Positions 34,393-43,935 are shown, counted from the stretch's first letter. The stretch is 64,000 nt of DNA from Enterocola sp045654205 (GCA_045654205.1 JAZOMZ010000002.1:1-64000); one strand, 5' to 3'. Notes: generated by a model not told the origin, from the sequence alone. Numbers and translations: made by a program.

Positions 34393-35961
34393 CTAAAATT
34401 CAGAAGTAAAATGAAATTTTATATTCTTAAAGTCACTTTGTGCCATTTGAAGGACGTAGTTTGAGTCTGCTAGGAACACGTCGCGACCTTCTTTATCTTT
34501 GGCCATATATTGTTATTTACGCTTTTTAAAGTTTTCTAGTTCGGCTGGGTCATCACTTTCTATCCAACAAGCCTTATAAAGATTTATTGGTTCCCATTTA
34601 CATTGAGCACCATATTCGTGAAGCAAGCGATATTGGATTACCTCAAATTGAAGTTGACCAACAGTACCAATAATTTTACGTCCGTTGAATTGGTTTGTAA
34701 ATAATTGGGCCACACCCTCGTCCATAAGTTGGTCGATACCTTTTTGAAGTTGTTTTTGCTTCATAGGGTCGGCATTCTCAATGTATTTAAACATTTCTGG
34801 AGAGAAACTTGGAAGACCCTTGAAGTGAATTTGTTCACCAGAGGTAAGGGTATCACCAATCTTGAAGTTGCCAGTATCTGGAAGACCTACAATATCACCT
34901 GCATATGCTTCATCCACAGTTTCTTTCTTTTGAGCCATGAAACATGTTGGTGCAGAGAACTTCATCATCTTGCCATGACGAATGTGTTTGTAGTTGACAT
35001 TACGTTCAAATTTACCCGAACAAATCTTTACGAATGCTATACAACTACGATGATTAGGGTCCATATTCGCATGGATTTTAAAGATAAATCCAGAAAATCC
35101 TTTTTCGTATGGATCAACAGTACGTTCAATAGCATCTACAGGACGTGGTGATGGTGCAATTTCCACAAAACAATCTAGCAATTCTTTTACACCGAAGGTA
35201 TTAAGTGCACTACCAAAGAACACTGGAGCAAGGTCGCCTGCAAGGTATTCATTTACATCAAATTCTGAATAAACACCCTCGATAAGTTCTAGGTCGTCAC
35301 GAAGTTTTGCAGCATCGGTTTCGCCTACATAGTCTTCCAACTCTTTACTATTAAGGTCTATTGCCACTGTTTCTGTAACAACTTGTTTGTTTGGAGTGTA
35401 AAGATTTAGGCTTTCTTGGTGGATATTATATACACCTTTAAAAGATGCACCACTATTGATAGGCCAGCTAAGTGGACGTACGCGGATGCCTAGTTCTGAT
35501 TCTACCTCATCAAGTAGGTCGAATGGGTCTTTACCTTCACGGTCCATTTTGTTGATAAACACCATAACAGGAGTTTTACGCATACGACAAACTTGCATAA
35601 GTTTACGAGTTTGTGTTTCAACACCTTTTGCAGAGTCTATCACAATGATAACACTATCCACAGCAGTAAGCGTGCGGAATGTATCTTCTGCGAAGTCTTG
35701 GTGACCAGGGGTATCTAGAATATTGATTTTGTAATCTTTGTATTCAAATCCCATTACAGAAGTTGCCACAGAAATACCACGTTGTTTTTCTATTTCCATC
35801 CAGTCTGATGTGGCAGTCTTCTTAATTTTGTTTGACTTCACAGCCCCAGCTATGTGAATAGCACCACCGAAAAGAAGAAGTTTTTCGGTAAGTGTGGTTT
35901 TACCCGCGTCGGGGTGAGATATAATCGCAAATGTACGGCGTCGTTTTATTTCTTCGTTCAT
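34393..35961 (-). CDS. prfC: Peptide chain release factor 3 with an in-frame UAA codon
   Basis: GTPase that recycles RF1/RF2. G motifs SHPDAGKTTLTEKLL, DTPGHQDFAEDT and FINKMDREG are intact. Codon 483 is TAA (34513-34515), after the segment ENFKKRK. The same frame then continues for 39 codons (QYMAKDKEGRDVFLA, YVLQMAQSDFKNIKFHF, ending TSEF) to TAG at 34393. This tail aligns with the C-terminus of E. coli RF3 (FKRK.. to ..QERYPDVQF) and brings the total to about 522 residues, the family norm. Either a truncating mutation or regulated readthrough; without readthrough the product has 482 residues. Confidence 0.9.
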
Positions 35962-35990
35962 TGTTTTTTGTTTATTTTTTTCTCAGAGTC

Positions 35991-36016
35991 GGGCACTTCG
36001 ACAAGCTCAGTGACCG
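35991..36016. repeat. Dispersed hairpin element, CAC/GTG variant
   Basis: One 26-base copy of the element with core TTCGACAAGCTC, flanked by GGGCAC and AGTGACCG, located just upstream of prfC. Further on, GTTTAGGC is repeated twice (36022-36037). Confidence 0.8.
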
Positions 36017-36079
36017 ACATTTGTTTAGGCGTTTAGGCGACCCACGGTGATTTGGTTATTTGGTGAGTCGAATTCATTG

Positions 36080-36209
36080 TTTAATTGTTAGTTTATTTCT
36101 GAGGCGTGACCGCCCGTGGTCTCGTGAACGAGAGGGGCCCGCGACGTAGTCGTGGGAGGAATAGGTTGGCGTGCCAACCGTACCTAAAGAAATAAAGCTA
36201 ACAATTAAA
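36080..36209. other. GC-rich multi-hairpin island closed by a long A/T stem
   Basis: Left arm 36080-36100 and right arm 36188-36209 pair over 21 bp with one bulged base (TTTAATTGTTAG / CTAACAATTAAA and TTTATTTCT / AGAAATAAA). Between them lie CTCGT/ACGAG (36121-36132), CCCGCGAC/GTCGTGGG (36138-36156) and GGTTGGC/GCCAACC (36164-36179), plus a weak GACC/GGTC. The inside is far richer in G+C than its surroundings. No coding frame is evident. It looks like a folded RNA gene or a non-autonomous mobile element; I do not recognise it. Confidence 0.6.
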
Positions 36210-36233
36210 TAAACGGGTTAAGTTTAATCAATT

Positions 36234-36668
36234 TTAATCAACTTTGTATGGAAAATAATCTAGTATCGCACTCTCTGCAATTGACACAATAGTGTAATCG
36301 TAAAGAGTATCTTTAAGACCCTCTCTTAGGCGAGCAAGGGCAGTGTCGATGGTGTCGGCATGCACAAGCATTAGTTGTGGAGTTTTCTTTTCTACACCTT
36401 TTTCTTCGTCTAAAGTGATGATGTTAATTTTGCAATTGTACCATCTGTCGTATGCATCCACTTCAGAAGTGAAAATTTCGATAATTCTAGAACGTTTAAT
36501 GTTTGTGATGGTGTATTCACCAGAAATATATTGACATAGAGTCTCTAAAATACGAGTTTCTGCTTCTGTATAGGTTAGAGCATCTACCAAATATGATTCA
36601 TTCACTTTTTTTGTTTTACCATCGATAGTTTTTTCGTAACGGATTTTGCATTCATACCAATTTGCCAT
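36234..36668 (-). CDS. DUF4494 family protein
   Basis: 144 residues with the conserved Bacteroidota pattern NWYECKIRYEKT, ESYLVDALTYTEAETRI, ISGEYTITNIKR, YNCKINIITLDE and AILDYFPY, made of two related halves. Cytoplasmic, function unknown. Six bases after mltD, so the end of the parAB-mltD transcript. Confidence 0.8.
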   Translation of the reverse strand: MANWYECKIRYEKTIDGKTKKVNESYLVDALTYTEAETRILETLCQYISGEYTITNIKRSRIIEIFTSEVDAYDRWYNCKINIITLDEEKGVEKKTPQLMLVHADTIDTALARLREGLKDTLYDYTIVSIAESAILDYFPYKVD

Positions 36669-36674
36669 AATATT

Positions 36675-38003
36675 TTATCTTACTGGAAGGTTAATTACTT
36701 GTCCTATTTTTAATACTTTTAGATTTTTACCCGGATTCGCCTTTTTAATAGCAGCCACGGTGGTTCCTTTCTTTTTGGCAATATCCCAAAGGTTGTCGCC
36801 AGAACGTATTTTATATGTGGTTTGCAGCACTACTGCTGTTTCCATTCGTTTTGCATATTTTTCCTTCTCATACGCCAAAATAGAGTCTTTTGCAGCAATA
36901 AAATCTAGCGTATCGTTTACTGGGAAAACTATTGCACAAGGCTTTTTGTGTGCAGGCACAATATCTAGTTTGTATTGTGGATTAAGTTTTCTAAGTTGTT
37001 CCACTGTGATAGGCATATTTGCCGCAATTTGCTCAAAGTGCATTCTTTCAGACACCATTACGGTGTCAATTAATGTTGGCATTGCAGCCTCTGCTGGACA
37101 AATATTATATACTTCGGTGGCATATTCCATAGCATAGTTCACAGCAATGAAAGCTGGCACATAACCACGAGTTTCACGAGGTAGATAATTGTAAATTGCC
37201 CAATAATCGGTGCCTTTATTTGCACGTTTAATAGCTTTATTCACATTGCCCGGACCACAATTGTACGCCGCAATCACCAAAAGCCAATCATTGTAAATAC
37301 CATAAAGATCTTTTAGATATTTTACAGCAGCCTTGGTAGATTTGATTACGTCGCAACGTTCGTCTATCAAGCTATTTATTTCCAAACCATAAAGTTTACC
37401 TGTGTATGGCATAAATTGCCAAAGTCCCATAGCCCCCACTCTAGAACGCGCTGTAGGGTTAAGAGCAGACTCAATTACAGGCAGATATTTAAGTTCTACA
37501 GGCAAGCCTTCGGCCAATAATTCTCGCTCAAAAATAGGAAAATAATATTGCGATAGCCCAAGAAGTTTTGAAAGATTCTTTGGATAACGATGCACGTAAG
37601 AATCAATATATGAACGAACTACCTGATTGTAAGAGAGTTCCATCACGGCAGGTATTTCAGACATTTTCTTAACGTATTCTTCTTTTGAAAGTGGTTCTTT
37701 TACAGGATTGTTGAAACAAGAATCGGTAAAAGTAACTTCGCTATACCAATTTACAAACTTTTCCTCAATAACAGACTCAAATGCTGCTGTTTCTAGTGAG
37801 TCCACTGTAAGAGTATCAACGTCGGGCACGTTATTCCCGCTATTCCCTTCGGGCACTTCGACAAGCTCAGTGACCGAATTAGTGACCGACTCAGTGACCG
37901 CATTTTCAGAGACGGGCCCTTCGACAAGCTCAGGGACCGATTGAGCAATTAAAACAGCATTAGAGAGACCTAACGCTGCTAGCAATATATAAAATTTCTT
38001 CAT
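36675..38003 (-). CDS. mltD: Membrane-bound lytic murein transglycosylase D with LysM
   Basis: 442 residues: signal peptide (MKKFYILLAALGLSNAVLIA), a low-complexity stretch, an SLT domain (about 165-310; catalytic Glu in PVIESALNP, then GAMGLWQFMPYTGKLYGL and AAYNCGPGNV) and one C-terminal LysM (YKIRSGDNLWDIAKK). It cleaves peptidoglycan without water. Residues 22-50 (VPELVEGP, VTELVEVPEG) are translated copies of the dispersed hairpin element and not part of the family. Last but one gene of the parAB operon. Confidence 0.92.
   Translation of the reverse strand: MKKFYILLAALGLSNAVLIAQSVPELVEGPVSENAVTESVTNSVTELVEVPEGNSGNNVPDVDTLTVDSLETAAFESVIEEKFVNWYSEVTFTDSCFNNPVKEPLSKEEYVKKMSEIPAVMELSYNQVVRSYIDSYVHRYPKNLSKLLGLSQYYFPIFERELLAEGLPVELKYLPVIESALNPTARSRVGAMGLWQFMPYTGKLYGLEINSLIDERCDVIKSTKAAVKYLKDLYGIYNDWLLVIAAYNCGPGNVNKAIKRANKGTDYWAIYNYLPRETRGYVPAFIAVNYAMEYATEVYNICPAEAAMPTLIDTVMVSERMHFEQIAANMPITVEQLRKLNPQYKLDIVPAHKKPCAIVFPVNDTLDFIAAKDSILAYEKEKYAKRMETAVVLQTTYKIRSGDNLWDIAKKKGTTVAAIKKANPGKNLKVLKIGQVINLPVR
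37851..37939. repeat. Two dispersed hairpin elements inserted in frame in mltD
   Basis: A CAC/GTG copy at 37851-37876 and a CCC/GGG copy at 37914-37939, separated by partial AGTGACCGA units (near 37880 and 37892). The reading frame stays open, so the insertion adds about 30 residues just after the signal peptide. Confidence 0.85.
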
Positions 38004-38659
38004 TAAAATTTCAATTTACAACTTAGACCTACAGAAGAATCTTGTTCATACAAAGAACTAGGCGCTATGACAGTAGGTGTCACCTCCAACGACAAATCTG
38101 GACTAATGTCATAATCAAACATTTGTGCATCCACATACGCATCTACAATCGACAATAAATACAACACCGCAGAAGCAATAATGCACAAATCTCGGTTTCT
38201 TCTATAAGTATCTAATTTAGTTTTAAATATTCGAGTATAATAACTTTTGTTTGAACTATCTAAAGTTACACCCTCTGGCAATAAATAAATGAAATAATTG
38301 GTATTAGGATCTGTATCCAACAAATCTACATAACCTTTTCTATAATCTACATATCTTCTATCGTTCCATGTAATACCATAGGCCAAGCCCATTGCCCCAC
38401 CATATATAATAGGTACCTTCCAATATTGTCTATTATAAATTTGTCCTAAACCAGGAACCACTGCTGCCAACCATACAGATTTTTGTGCATCAGGCTGAAA
38501 AGTAGAAGTAGAAACATACTCCTCTTCTGCCTTTACCACCTTTACTGTATCAGACGAAGGCACAAGATAAATACTATCATTTTGCAATGCTGCAGCAGAA
38601 GCTTTACCTGCTACAACAAATGTTATAAGGAATAATATGAATGTTAATCTAATTCTCAA
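38003..38659 (-). CDS. DUF5683-type membrane protein
   Basis: 218 residues: signal peptide, then AAVVPGLGQIYNRQYWKVPIIYGG, which is the family's hallmark, with two or three membrane segments (about 65-100 and 160-180). It usually sits between parB and a murein transglycosylase in Bacteroidota, as here. Function unknown, possibly envelope-linked. Its start overlaps the parB stop (ATGA). Confidence 0.8.
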   Translation of the reverse strand: MRIRLTFILFLITFVVAGKASAAALQNDSIYLVPSSDTVKVVKAEEEYVSTSTFQPDAQKSVWLAAVVPGLGQIYNRQYWKVPIIYGGAMGLAYGITWNDRRYVDYRKGYVDLLDTDPNTNYFIYLLPEGVTLDSSNKSYYTRIFKTKLDTYRRNRDLCIIASAVLYLLSIVDAYVDAQMFDYDISPDLSLEVTPTVIAPSSLYEQDSSVGLSCKLKF

Positions 38660-39537
38660 TTTTTTATAGAGTCAATCACCATTAAAATGTTTTCAAGTTC
38701 TTCGTCAGAAGAGAAAACAAGAGAAATTTTTCCTTTCCCTTTTTCGTTTCTATCCACTTTTACCTTTGCTCCAAAGATATTTGAAAGACGGTCGGCAATT
38801 TGTGAATATGCTTTTTGAAGTTCTGGATCGGCAGGTTTCTTTTCCACAGCAGAAGACTCGCCTCCTTCATTTAGTTGTCTTACAAGTTCTTCTACTTTTC
38901 TCACAGAATAACCCTTTGCAACAACTTCTTCATAAAGTTTAATCATCTTGGTAGGGTCTGTTACGTTGATTAATGCACGAGCATGACCCATATCAATTTC
39001 TTTTTTGGTAAGACCAAGTTGAATTTCTGCAGGAAGTTTCAAAAGACGAAGGTAGTTTGCCACTGTAGCACGTTTCTTACCTACTCTTTCGCTAAGTTTT
39101 TCTTGGGTAAACTTATACTCGTCTAGCAAACGTTGGTATGTGAGAGCAATTTCAATGGCATTAAGGTCTTCACGTTGGATATTTTCCACCAACGCCATCT
39201 CCATCATTGTTTCGTCAGAAACACGTTTAATATATGCAGGAATTTTGGTAAGACCAGCTAGTTTAGACGCTCTAAAACGACGTTCACCAGCAATAATCAT
39301 ATATTTATCTGGTTCTATTTCACGAATGGTAATAGGTTGAACTACACCCAATTCGGCAATAGACGCAGCAAGTTCTTGAAGTGCTTCTTCGTTGAAATTG
39401 GTACGAGGTTGGTCTGGATTTGCCTCTATTTTAGAAAGTTCCACCTCGTCTATTAGCGAAGACCCACTAGTTTGAACAGTAGGTTGAATATCTATTAAGG
39501 CACCTAAGCCTCTACCCAATGCAGATTTCTTTTCCAT
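38656..39537 (-). CDS. parB: Chromosome-partitioning protein ParB
   Basis: 293 residues. The N-terminal CTPase/ParB domain has LGRGLGALI, NPDQPRTNF, LGVVQPITIRE and the key GERRFRASKLAG; a helix-turn-helix follows (FTQEKLSERVGKKRATVANYLRLLKLP) and a C-terminal dimer domain. Binds parS and loads near the origin. No parS-like palindrome was recognised in this window. Confidence 0.95.
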   Translation of the reverse strand: MEKKSALGRGLGALIDIQPTVQTSGSSLIDEVELSKIEANPDQPRTNFNEEALQELAASIAELGVVQPITIREIEPDKYMIIAGERRFRASKLAGLTKIPAYIKRVSDETMMEMALVENIQREDLNAIEIALTYQRLLDEYKFTQEKLSERVGKKRATVANYLRLLKLPAEIQLGLTKKEIDMGHARALINVTDPTKMIKLYEEVVAKGYSVRKVEELVRQLNEGGESSAVEKKPADPELQKAYSQIADRLSNIFGAKVKVDRNEKGKGKISLVFSSDEELENILMVIDSIKN

Positions 39538-40301
39538 TAATTGTTTTTATTTATAACTTCTTGAGCTAATGATAAATAGTTTTTAGCACCTGTAGATTCA
39601 GCATCATATATAAGCACTGGCACACCATGACTTGGCGATTCACTAAGTCTGATATTTCTTTGAATAACAGTTTTGAACACCATATCTTGGAAGTGTTGTT
39701 TCACCTCGTCGTACACTTGACGAGCAAGACGCAAACGAGAATCGTACATAGTAAGAAGGAAACCTTCAATTTCAAGGGCAGGATTTAATCTACCTTTAAT
39801 AATTTTGATAGTAACAAGTAATTTTGAAATTCCTTCTAGAGCATAATATTCTGCTTGCACAGGAATAATTACCGAATCTGCAGCTGTTATGCAGTTCACA
39901 GTAATAAGACCAAGTGAAGGAGAACAGTCTATTAGGATATAATCGTATTTATCTTTTTGTGAAGAAAGAATTCTTTTTAAATATTCCTCTCTATTTTCCA
40001 ATTTCAACATTTCAATTTCTGCCCCAACAAGGTCGATATGAGATGGAATAATGTCAAGATTTTCTATTTCTGTTTTCTTAATAGCTTGTTCCACAGGAAG
40101 ATTATTAATCAAACATTCATAGATACTTTCTTTTATACTGGTGATATCAATGTTTAAACCAGAAGAAGCATTGGCTTGTGGGTCTGCATCTACCAACAAT
40201 ACTTTTTTATCCATCACAGCTAGTGAAGCCGCCAAATTTACAGCTGTTGTAGTTTTACCTACACCACCCTTCTGATTTGCTAATGCTATAATTTTTCCCA
40301 T
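39537..40301 (-). CDS. parA: Chromosome-partitioning ATPase ParA
   Basis: 254-residue Walker-type ATPase. The deviant Walker A KGGVGKTTTAVNLA, Walker A' DADPQANASSGL and DYILIDCSPSLG are present. Works with ParB in origin segregation. The -7 box ends 16 bases before the ATG, so the mRNA leader is only about 10 bases. Confidence 0.95.
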   Translation of the reverse strand: MGKIIALANQKGGVGKTTTAVNLAASLAVMDKKVLLVDADPQANASSGLNIDITSIKESIYECLINNLPVEQAIKKTEIENLDIIPSHIDLVGAEIEMLKLENREEYLKRILSSQKDKYDYILIDCSPSLGLITVNCITAADSVIIPVQAEYYALEGISKLLVTIKIIKGRLNPALEIEGFLLTMYDSRLRLARQVYDEVKQHFQDMVFKTVIQRNIRLSESPSHGVPVLIYDAESTGAKNYLSLAQEVINKNN

Positions 40302-40317
40302 ATTATAAATATTTTTG

Positions 40318-40325
40318 CAAAAGTA
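40318..40325 (-). promoter_or_regulatory. -7 box of the parAB operon
   Basis: TACTTTTG on the minus strand, facing away from the pheS promoter 67 bases to the right. Confidence 0.55.
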
Positions 40326-40391
40326 ATAAAAAAAAGGAATGTTTGAGGAGTAAAAGTGCTATAAAAAATTAATTTTCTAAAAGAAAAATGC

Positions 40392-40399
40392 TATTTTTG
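40392..40399 (+). promoter_or_regulatory. -7 box of pheS
   Basis: TATTTTTG. The ATG at 40388 that would give a longer PheS precedes this box, so the 31 extra codons are not translated; the start is 40481. Confidence 0.65.
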
Positions 40400-40430
40400 C
40401 AGTCGCTTTCGATTAAATCATTAAGAGTGA

Positions 40431-40456
40431 GGGCCCTTCGACAAGCTCAGGGACCG
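40431..40456. repeat. Dispersed hairpin element in the pheS leader
   Basis: CCC/GGG variant, in the same orientation as the other copies, between the pheS promoter and its ATG. It would fold in the untranslated leader of the mRNA. Confidence 0.8.
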
Positions 40457-40480
40457 ACAAAACGACTAAACAAATATATC

Positions 40481-41497
40481 ATGATAGAAAAAATTAACAA
40501 CCTGCTTGAAGAAATCAAAAATCTAACAGCAAGTAACAAAGAAGAAGTAGAACGCTTAAGAATACAATATTTAAGTAAAAAAGGTATCTTGAACGATTTG
40601 TTCAACGACTTCAAAAACGTTCCTAACGAAGAAAAACGTGCTGTAGGTCAACTACTTAACGAGCTTAAAAACGCAGCACAAGAAAAAATCAATTCTCTAA
40701 AAGATAGTTTTGAAAGTGGCGACCAAGGCGAGCAAATCGACCTTTCTCGTAGCGCTTCAGACTTCAACCTAGGTACACGTCACCCACTTTCACTTGTGAA
40801 AAATGAGATTATCGACATTTTCTCACGCATTGGTTTCACCGTGGCAGAAGGTCCAGAAATTGAAGACGATTGGCACGTGTTTGGTGCACTAAACTTCCCA
40901 CCAGAGCACCCTGCTCGCGACATGCAAGATACTTTCTTCATAGAGAAAAATCCAGATATTCTACTTAGAACTCACACCTCTAGTGTGCAATCTCGCGTTA
41001 TGACTAGCCAAGAGCCTCCTATCCGCGTGCTTTGCCCAGGTAGAGTATATAGAAACGAAGCTATTTCTTATCGTGCTCACTGTTTCTTCCACCAAGTAGA
41101 AGGTTTATACATAGACAAAAACGTTTCATTTGCAGACCTAAAACAAGCACTTTTATATTTTGCAAAAGAAATGTTTGGCGAAGAAACACAAATTCGTCTT
41201 CGTCCATCATACTTCCCATTCACCGAGCCAAGTGCAGAAATGGATATTTCATGTAATTTATGTGGCGGCAAAGGTTGTCCTTTCTGTAAACACACTGGTT
41301 GGGTAGAAATTTTAGGTTGTGGTATGGTAGATCCAAACGTTTTGGAAGAATGTGGTATTGATTCTAAAGTATATACTGGTTATGCATTTGGTATGGGTGT
41401 GGAACGTATTGCCAACCTTAAATATCAATGTAAAGACTTACGTATGTTCTCAGAAAACGACTTACGCTTCTTAAAACAATTTGAATCTGCCCTTTAA
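40481..41497 (+). CDS. pheS: Phenylalanyl-tRNA synthetase alpha subunit
   Basis: 338 residues from ATG 40481, the normal PheS length. Class II motifs: HPLSLVKNEIIDIFSRIGF, the Phe/ATP site RTHTSSVQSR, YRNEAISYRAHCFFHQVEGL, and motif 3 GFGM-like AFGMGVERIANLKY. The beta subunit is elsewhere. Six bases upstream of lon, with which it is probably co-transcribed. Confidence 0.96.
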   Translation: MIEKINNLLEEIKNLTASNKEEVERLRIQYLSKKGILNDLFNDFKNVPNEEKRAVGQLLNELKNAAQEKINSLKDSFESGDQGEQIDLSRSASDFNLGTRHPLSLVKNEIIDIFSRIGFTVAEGPEIEDDWHVFGALNFPPEHPARDMQDTFFIEKNPDILLRTHTSSVQSRVMTSQEPPIRVLCPGRVYRNEAISYRAHCFFHQVEGLYIDKNVSFADLKQALLYFAKEMFGEETQIRLRPSYFPFTEPSAEMDISCNLCGGKGCPFCKHTGWVEILGCGMVDPNVLEECGIDSKVYTGYAFGMGVERIANLKYQCKDLRMFSENDLRFLKQFESAL

Positions 41498-41502
41498 TTA
41501 TC

Positions 41503-43935
41503 ATGAAAGAAATAAAAAAGGTAATAATAAATGCCTTGGGAGACGATTTGGAAGAAACTAGTTTTATTCCACTAGTTTCTGAAGATGAATCTGAAGGCAA
41601 ATTTAATGTAATAGACGACAACACGGAAATAGACATTCTTCCACTTAGGAATACTGTACTATTTCCTGGTGTTATATTGCCTATTAATGTAGGCAGAAAA
41701 TCATCTCTAAAACTTATTAGAGAGAATCATAAAAAAGGTAACAGAATAGGTTGTGTTGCTCAAAGAGACAAACGTGTAGATGATCCAAAATTTGAAGACC
41801 TACACGAGGTTGGTACCACTGCTGTTATCCTAAAAATATTGGAAATGCCAGACGGTGCCACCACTGTAATTGTTCAAGGCAAGCAAAGTTTTACCCTAAA
41901 ATCTGTTATTGAAAATAAAAAGGGTTACCTAACTGGTACTATTAGTCCTAGAAGTATTATTTCTAGACACAATCCAAAAAATCCTTCACAAAACTTTAAG
42001 GCACTTATTTCTGCAATTAAAGATTCTGCTGTTAGAATTATTCGCCTTTCTGGCAATGTTCAACAAGATTTACTTTTTGCACTTAAAAATATAGATGCAG
42101 ATAACCAAATTATTAATTTCGTAGCATCTAATGTTGGGCTAGAAAAAGAAGAGCGTCAAACTATCCTAGAAATAGATGACATAGAAGAACGTGCTACAGA
42201 ATTACTAAACAAACTAAGCACTATGTGCCAAATGCTTGAGATAAAATCTTCTATCCAATCTCAGGCTATGGAAAATATAGACAAACAACAACGTGAATAC
42301 TTCCTACAACAACAAATTAAAACCATTCAAAAAGAATTGGGCGGAAGTATTTCTGAGCAAGATTTAAAGCAAATAAAAGAAAAAGCAGCCAAAAAGAAAT
42401 GGTCTGACGAGGTGAAAGCTGCTGTTGAAAAACAAATTCAAAAACTTGAAGCTTTATCTTCTCATTCTCCAGACTATTCTGTGCAATGTAATTATGTGCA
42501 AACATTGGTAGATTTACCTTGGGGCGAGTATACCAAAGATAATTACAACCTAAAATCTGCCGAAAGGATCCTAAATAGAGACCATTTTGGACTAGACGAT
42601 GTGAAGGAAAGAATTATAGAACACCTTGCTGTGCTTAAACTTAAAGGAACACTTCACTCTCCTATTATTTGCCTTTATGGCCCTCCAGGGGTGGGTAAAA
42701 CATCTTTGGGCAAATCTATTGCAGATGCACTTGGCAGAAAATATGCTCGCATTTCACTTGGTGGCTTGCACGACGAATCTGAAATAAGAGGTCATCGTCG
42801 CACATACATTGGTGCAATGCCAGGACGCATTATCCAAAACCTTCTTAAAGTAGGAAGTTCAAATCCTGTGTTTATCCTAGACGAGATTGATAAAGTAGGA
42901 ACCGATTATAAAGGCGACCCAGAATCTGCTCTACTTGAGGTGCTAGACCCTGAACAAAACAAGGCATTCCACGACAATTTTATTGACATGGATTTTGACT
43001 TGTCTAATGTTCTTTTCATTGCAACAGCCAACTCTCTAAGTACTATTTCCAAACCACTATTAGACCGTATGGAGCTTATCAACATAAGTGGTTATATAGT
43101 GGAAGAAAAAATAGAGATTGCAAACAAATACCTTATTCCAAAGCAGTTCGCAAATCATGGCATTCCAGAGGGAGCAATTAGCATTCCTAAGAAAACTATT
43201 CGCACTATTATAGAACAATATACACGTGAATCTGGTGTGCGTGCGCTTGACAAAACTATAGCAAAAATGTCACGCAAGCTTGCTAGAAAAATTGCTATGG
43301 ACGAAAATTATAAAGAAACCATTCTAGAAGGTTCTTTATATGAATATCTAGGACTTGCTCCTTTTAGCAAAGACGAACAAGACGACAAAGAAGAAGTGGG
43401 CATTGTAACAGGTCTTGCTTGGACCTCTGTGGGCGGAGAGATTCTTCAAATTGAAACTAGCATTTGCAAATCTAAAGCAGGTAAACTTGTTCTAACAGGC
43501 AATTTGGGGGATGTAATGAAAGAATCTGCCACACTTGGTCTACAATACATTAGAGCTCATATGGACGAATACGGCATAGACGAACATTTCTTCGACGACA
43601 AGAATGTTCATATTCACGTGCCAGAAGGTGCTATTCCAAAAGATGGTCCATCTGCTGGTGTAACTATGGCTACTAGCCTACTTTCTGCTATTACAGGTAG
43701 AAAAGTGCGCAAACACATTGCCATGACAGGCGAGATTACCCTTCACGGCAAAGTGCTTCCAGTGGGCGGTATCAAGGAGAAAATCCTAGCGGCAAAACGT
43801 GCTGGAGTAACAGATATTATTCTTTGCAAAGAAAATCAGAAAAATATAGAAGATATTAAACCTATCTATGTAAAAGGTGTCAAATTTCATTATGTAAAAG
43901 ACCTTAAAGAGGTGTTTAAGCTTGCTTTAAAATGA
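41503..43935 (+). CDS. lon: ATP-dependent Lon protease
   Basis: 810 residues: N-terminal LON domain (LPLRNTVLFPGVILPINVGR), AAA+ module with Walker A GPPGVGKTSLGKS and Walker B PVFILDEIDKVG, and the C-terminal Ser-Lys protease with DGPSAGVTMATSL (Ser) and GGIKEKILAAKRAG (Lys). Degrades damaged and regulatory proteins. Its stop overlaps the next gene's start by 4 bases. Confidence 0.96.
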   Translation: MKEIKKVIINALGDDLEETSFIPLVSEDESEGKFNVIDDNTEIDILPLRNTVLFPGVILPINVGRKSSLKLIRENHKKGNRIGCVAQRDKRVDDPKFEDLHEVGTTAVILKILEMPDGATTVIVQGKQSFTLKSVIENKKGYLTGTISPRSIISRHNPKNPSQNFKALISAIKDSAVRIIRLSGNVQQDLLFALKNIDADNQIINFVASNVGLEKEERQTILEIDDIEERATELLNKLSTMCQMLEIKSSIQSQAMENIDKQQREYFLQQQIKTIQKELGGSISEQDLKQIKEKAAKKKWSDEVKAAVEKQIQKLEALSSHSPDYSVQCNYVQTLVDLPWGEYTKDNYNLKSAERILNRDHFGLDDVKERIIEHLAVLKLKGTLHSPIICLYGPPGVGKTSLGKSIADALGRKYARISLGGLHDESEIRGHRRTYIGAMPGRIIQNLLKVGSSNPVFILDEIDKVGTDYKGDPESALLEVLDPEQNKAFHDNFIDMDFDLSNVLFIATANSLSTISKPLLDRMELINISGYIVEEKIEIANKYLIPKQFANHGIPEGAISIPKKTIRTIIEQYTRESGVRALDKTIAKMSRKLARKIAMDENYKETILEGSLYEYLGLAPFSKDEQDDKEEVGIVTGLAWTSVGGEILQIETSICKSKAGKLVLTGNLGDVMKESATLGLQYIRAHMDEYGIDEHFFDDKNVHIHVPEGAIPKDGPSAGVTMATSLLSAITGRKVRKHIAMTGEITLHGKVLPVGGIKEKILAAKRAGVTDIILCKENQKNIEDIKPIYVKGVKFHYVKDLKEVFKLALK

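Noticed and set aside
34228..34431. 11-base direct repeat ATATTCTTAAA at 34228-34238 and 34421-34431, which looked like a target duplication around a small insertion
   Set aside because: The right copy lies inside the conserved tail of RF3 (DFKNIKF) and the sequence between contains the end of prfC, so it cannot be an insertion with these borders.
38656..40301. parS sites near parAB
   Set aside because: No GTTTCACGTGAAAC-like palindrome was found by eye in the window.
40388..40480. N-terminal extension of PheS starting at ATG 40388
   Set aside because: The ATG precedes the -7 box at 40392-40399 and the extra codons translate the dispersed hairpin element; the family start is at 40481.
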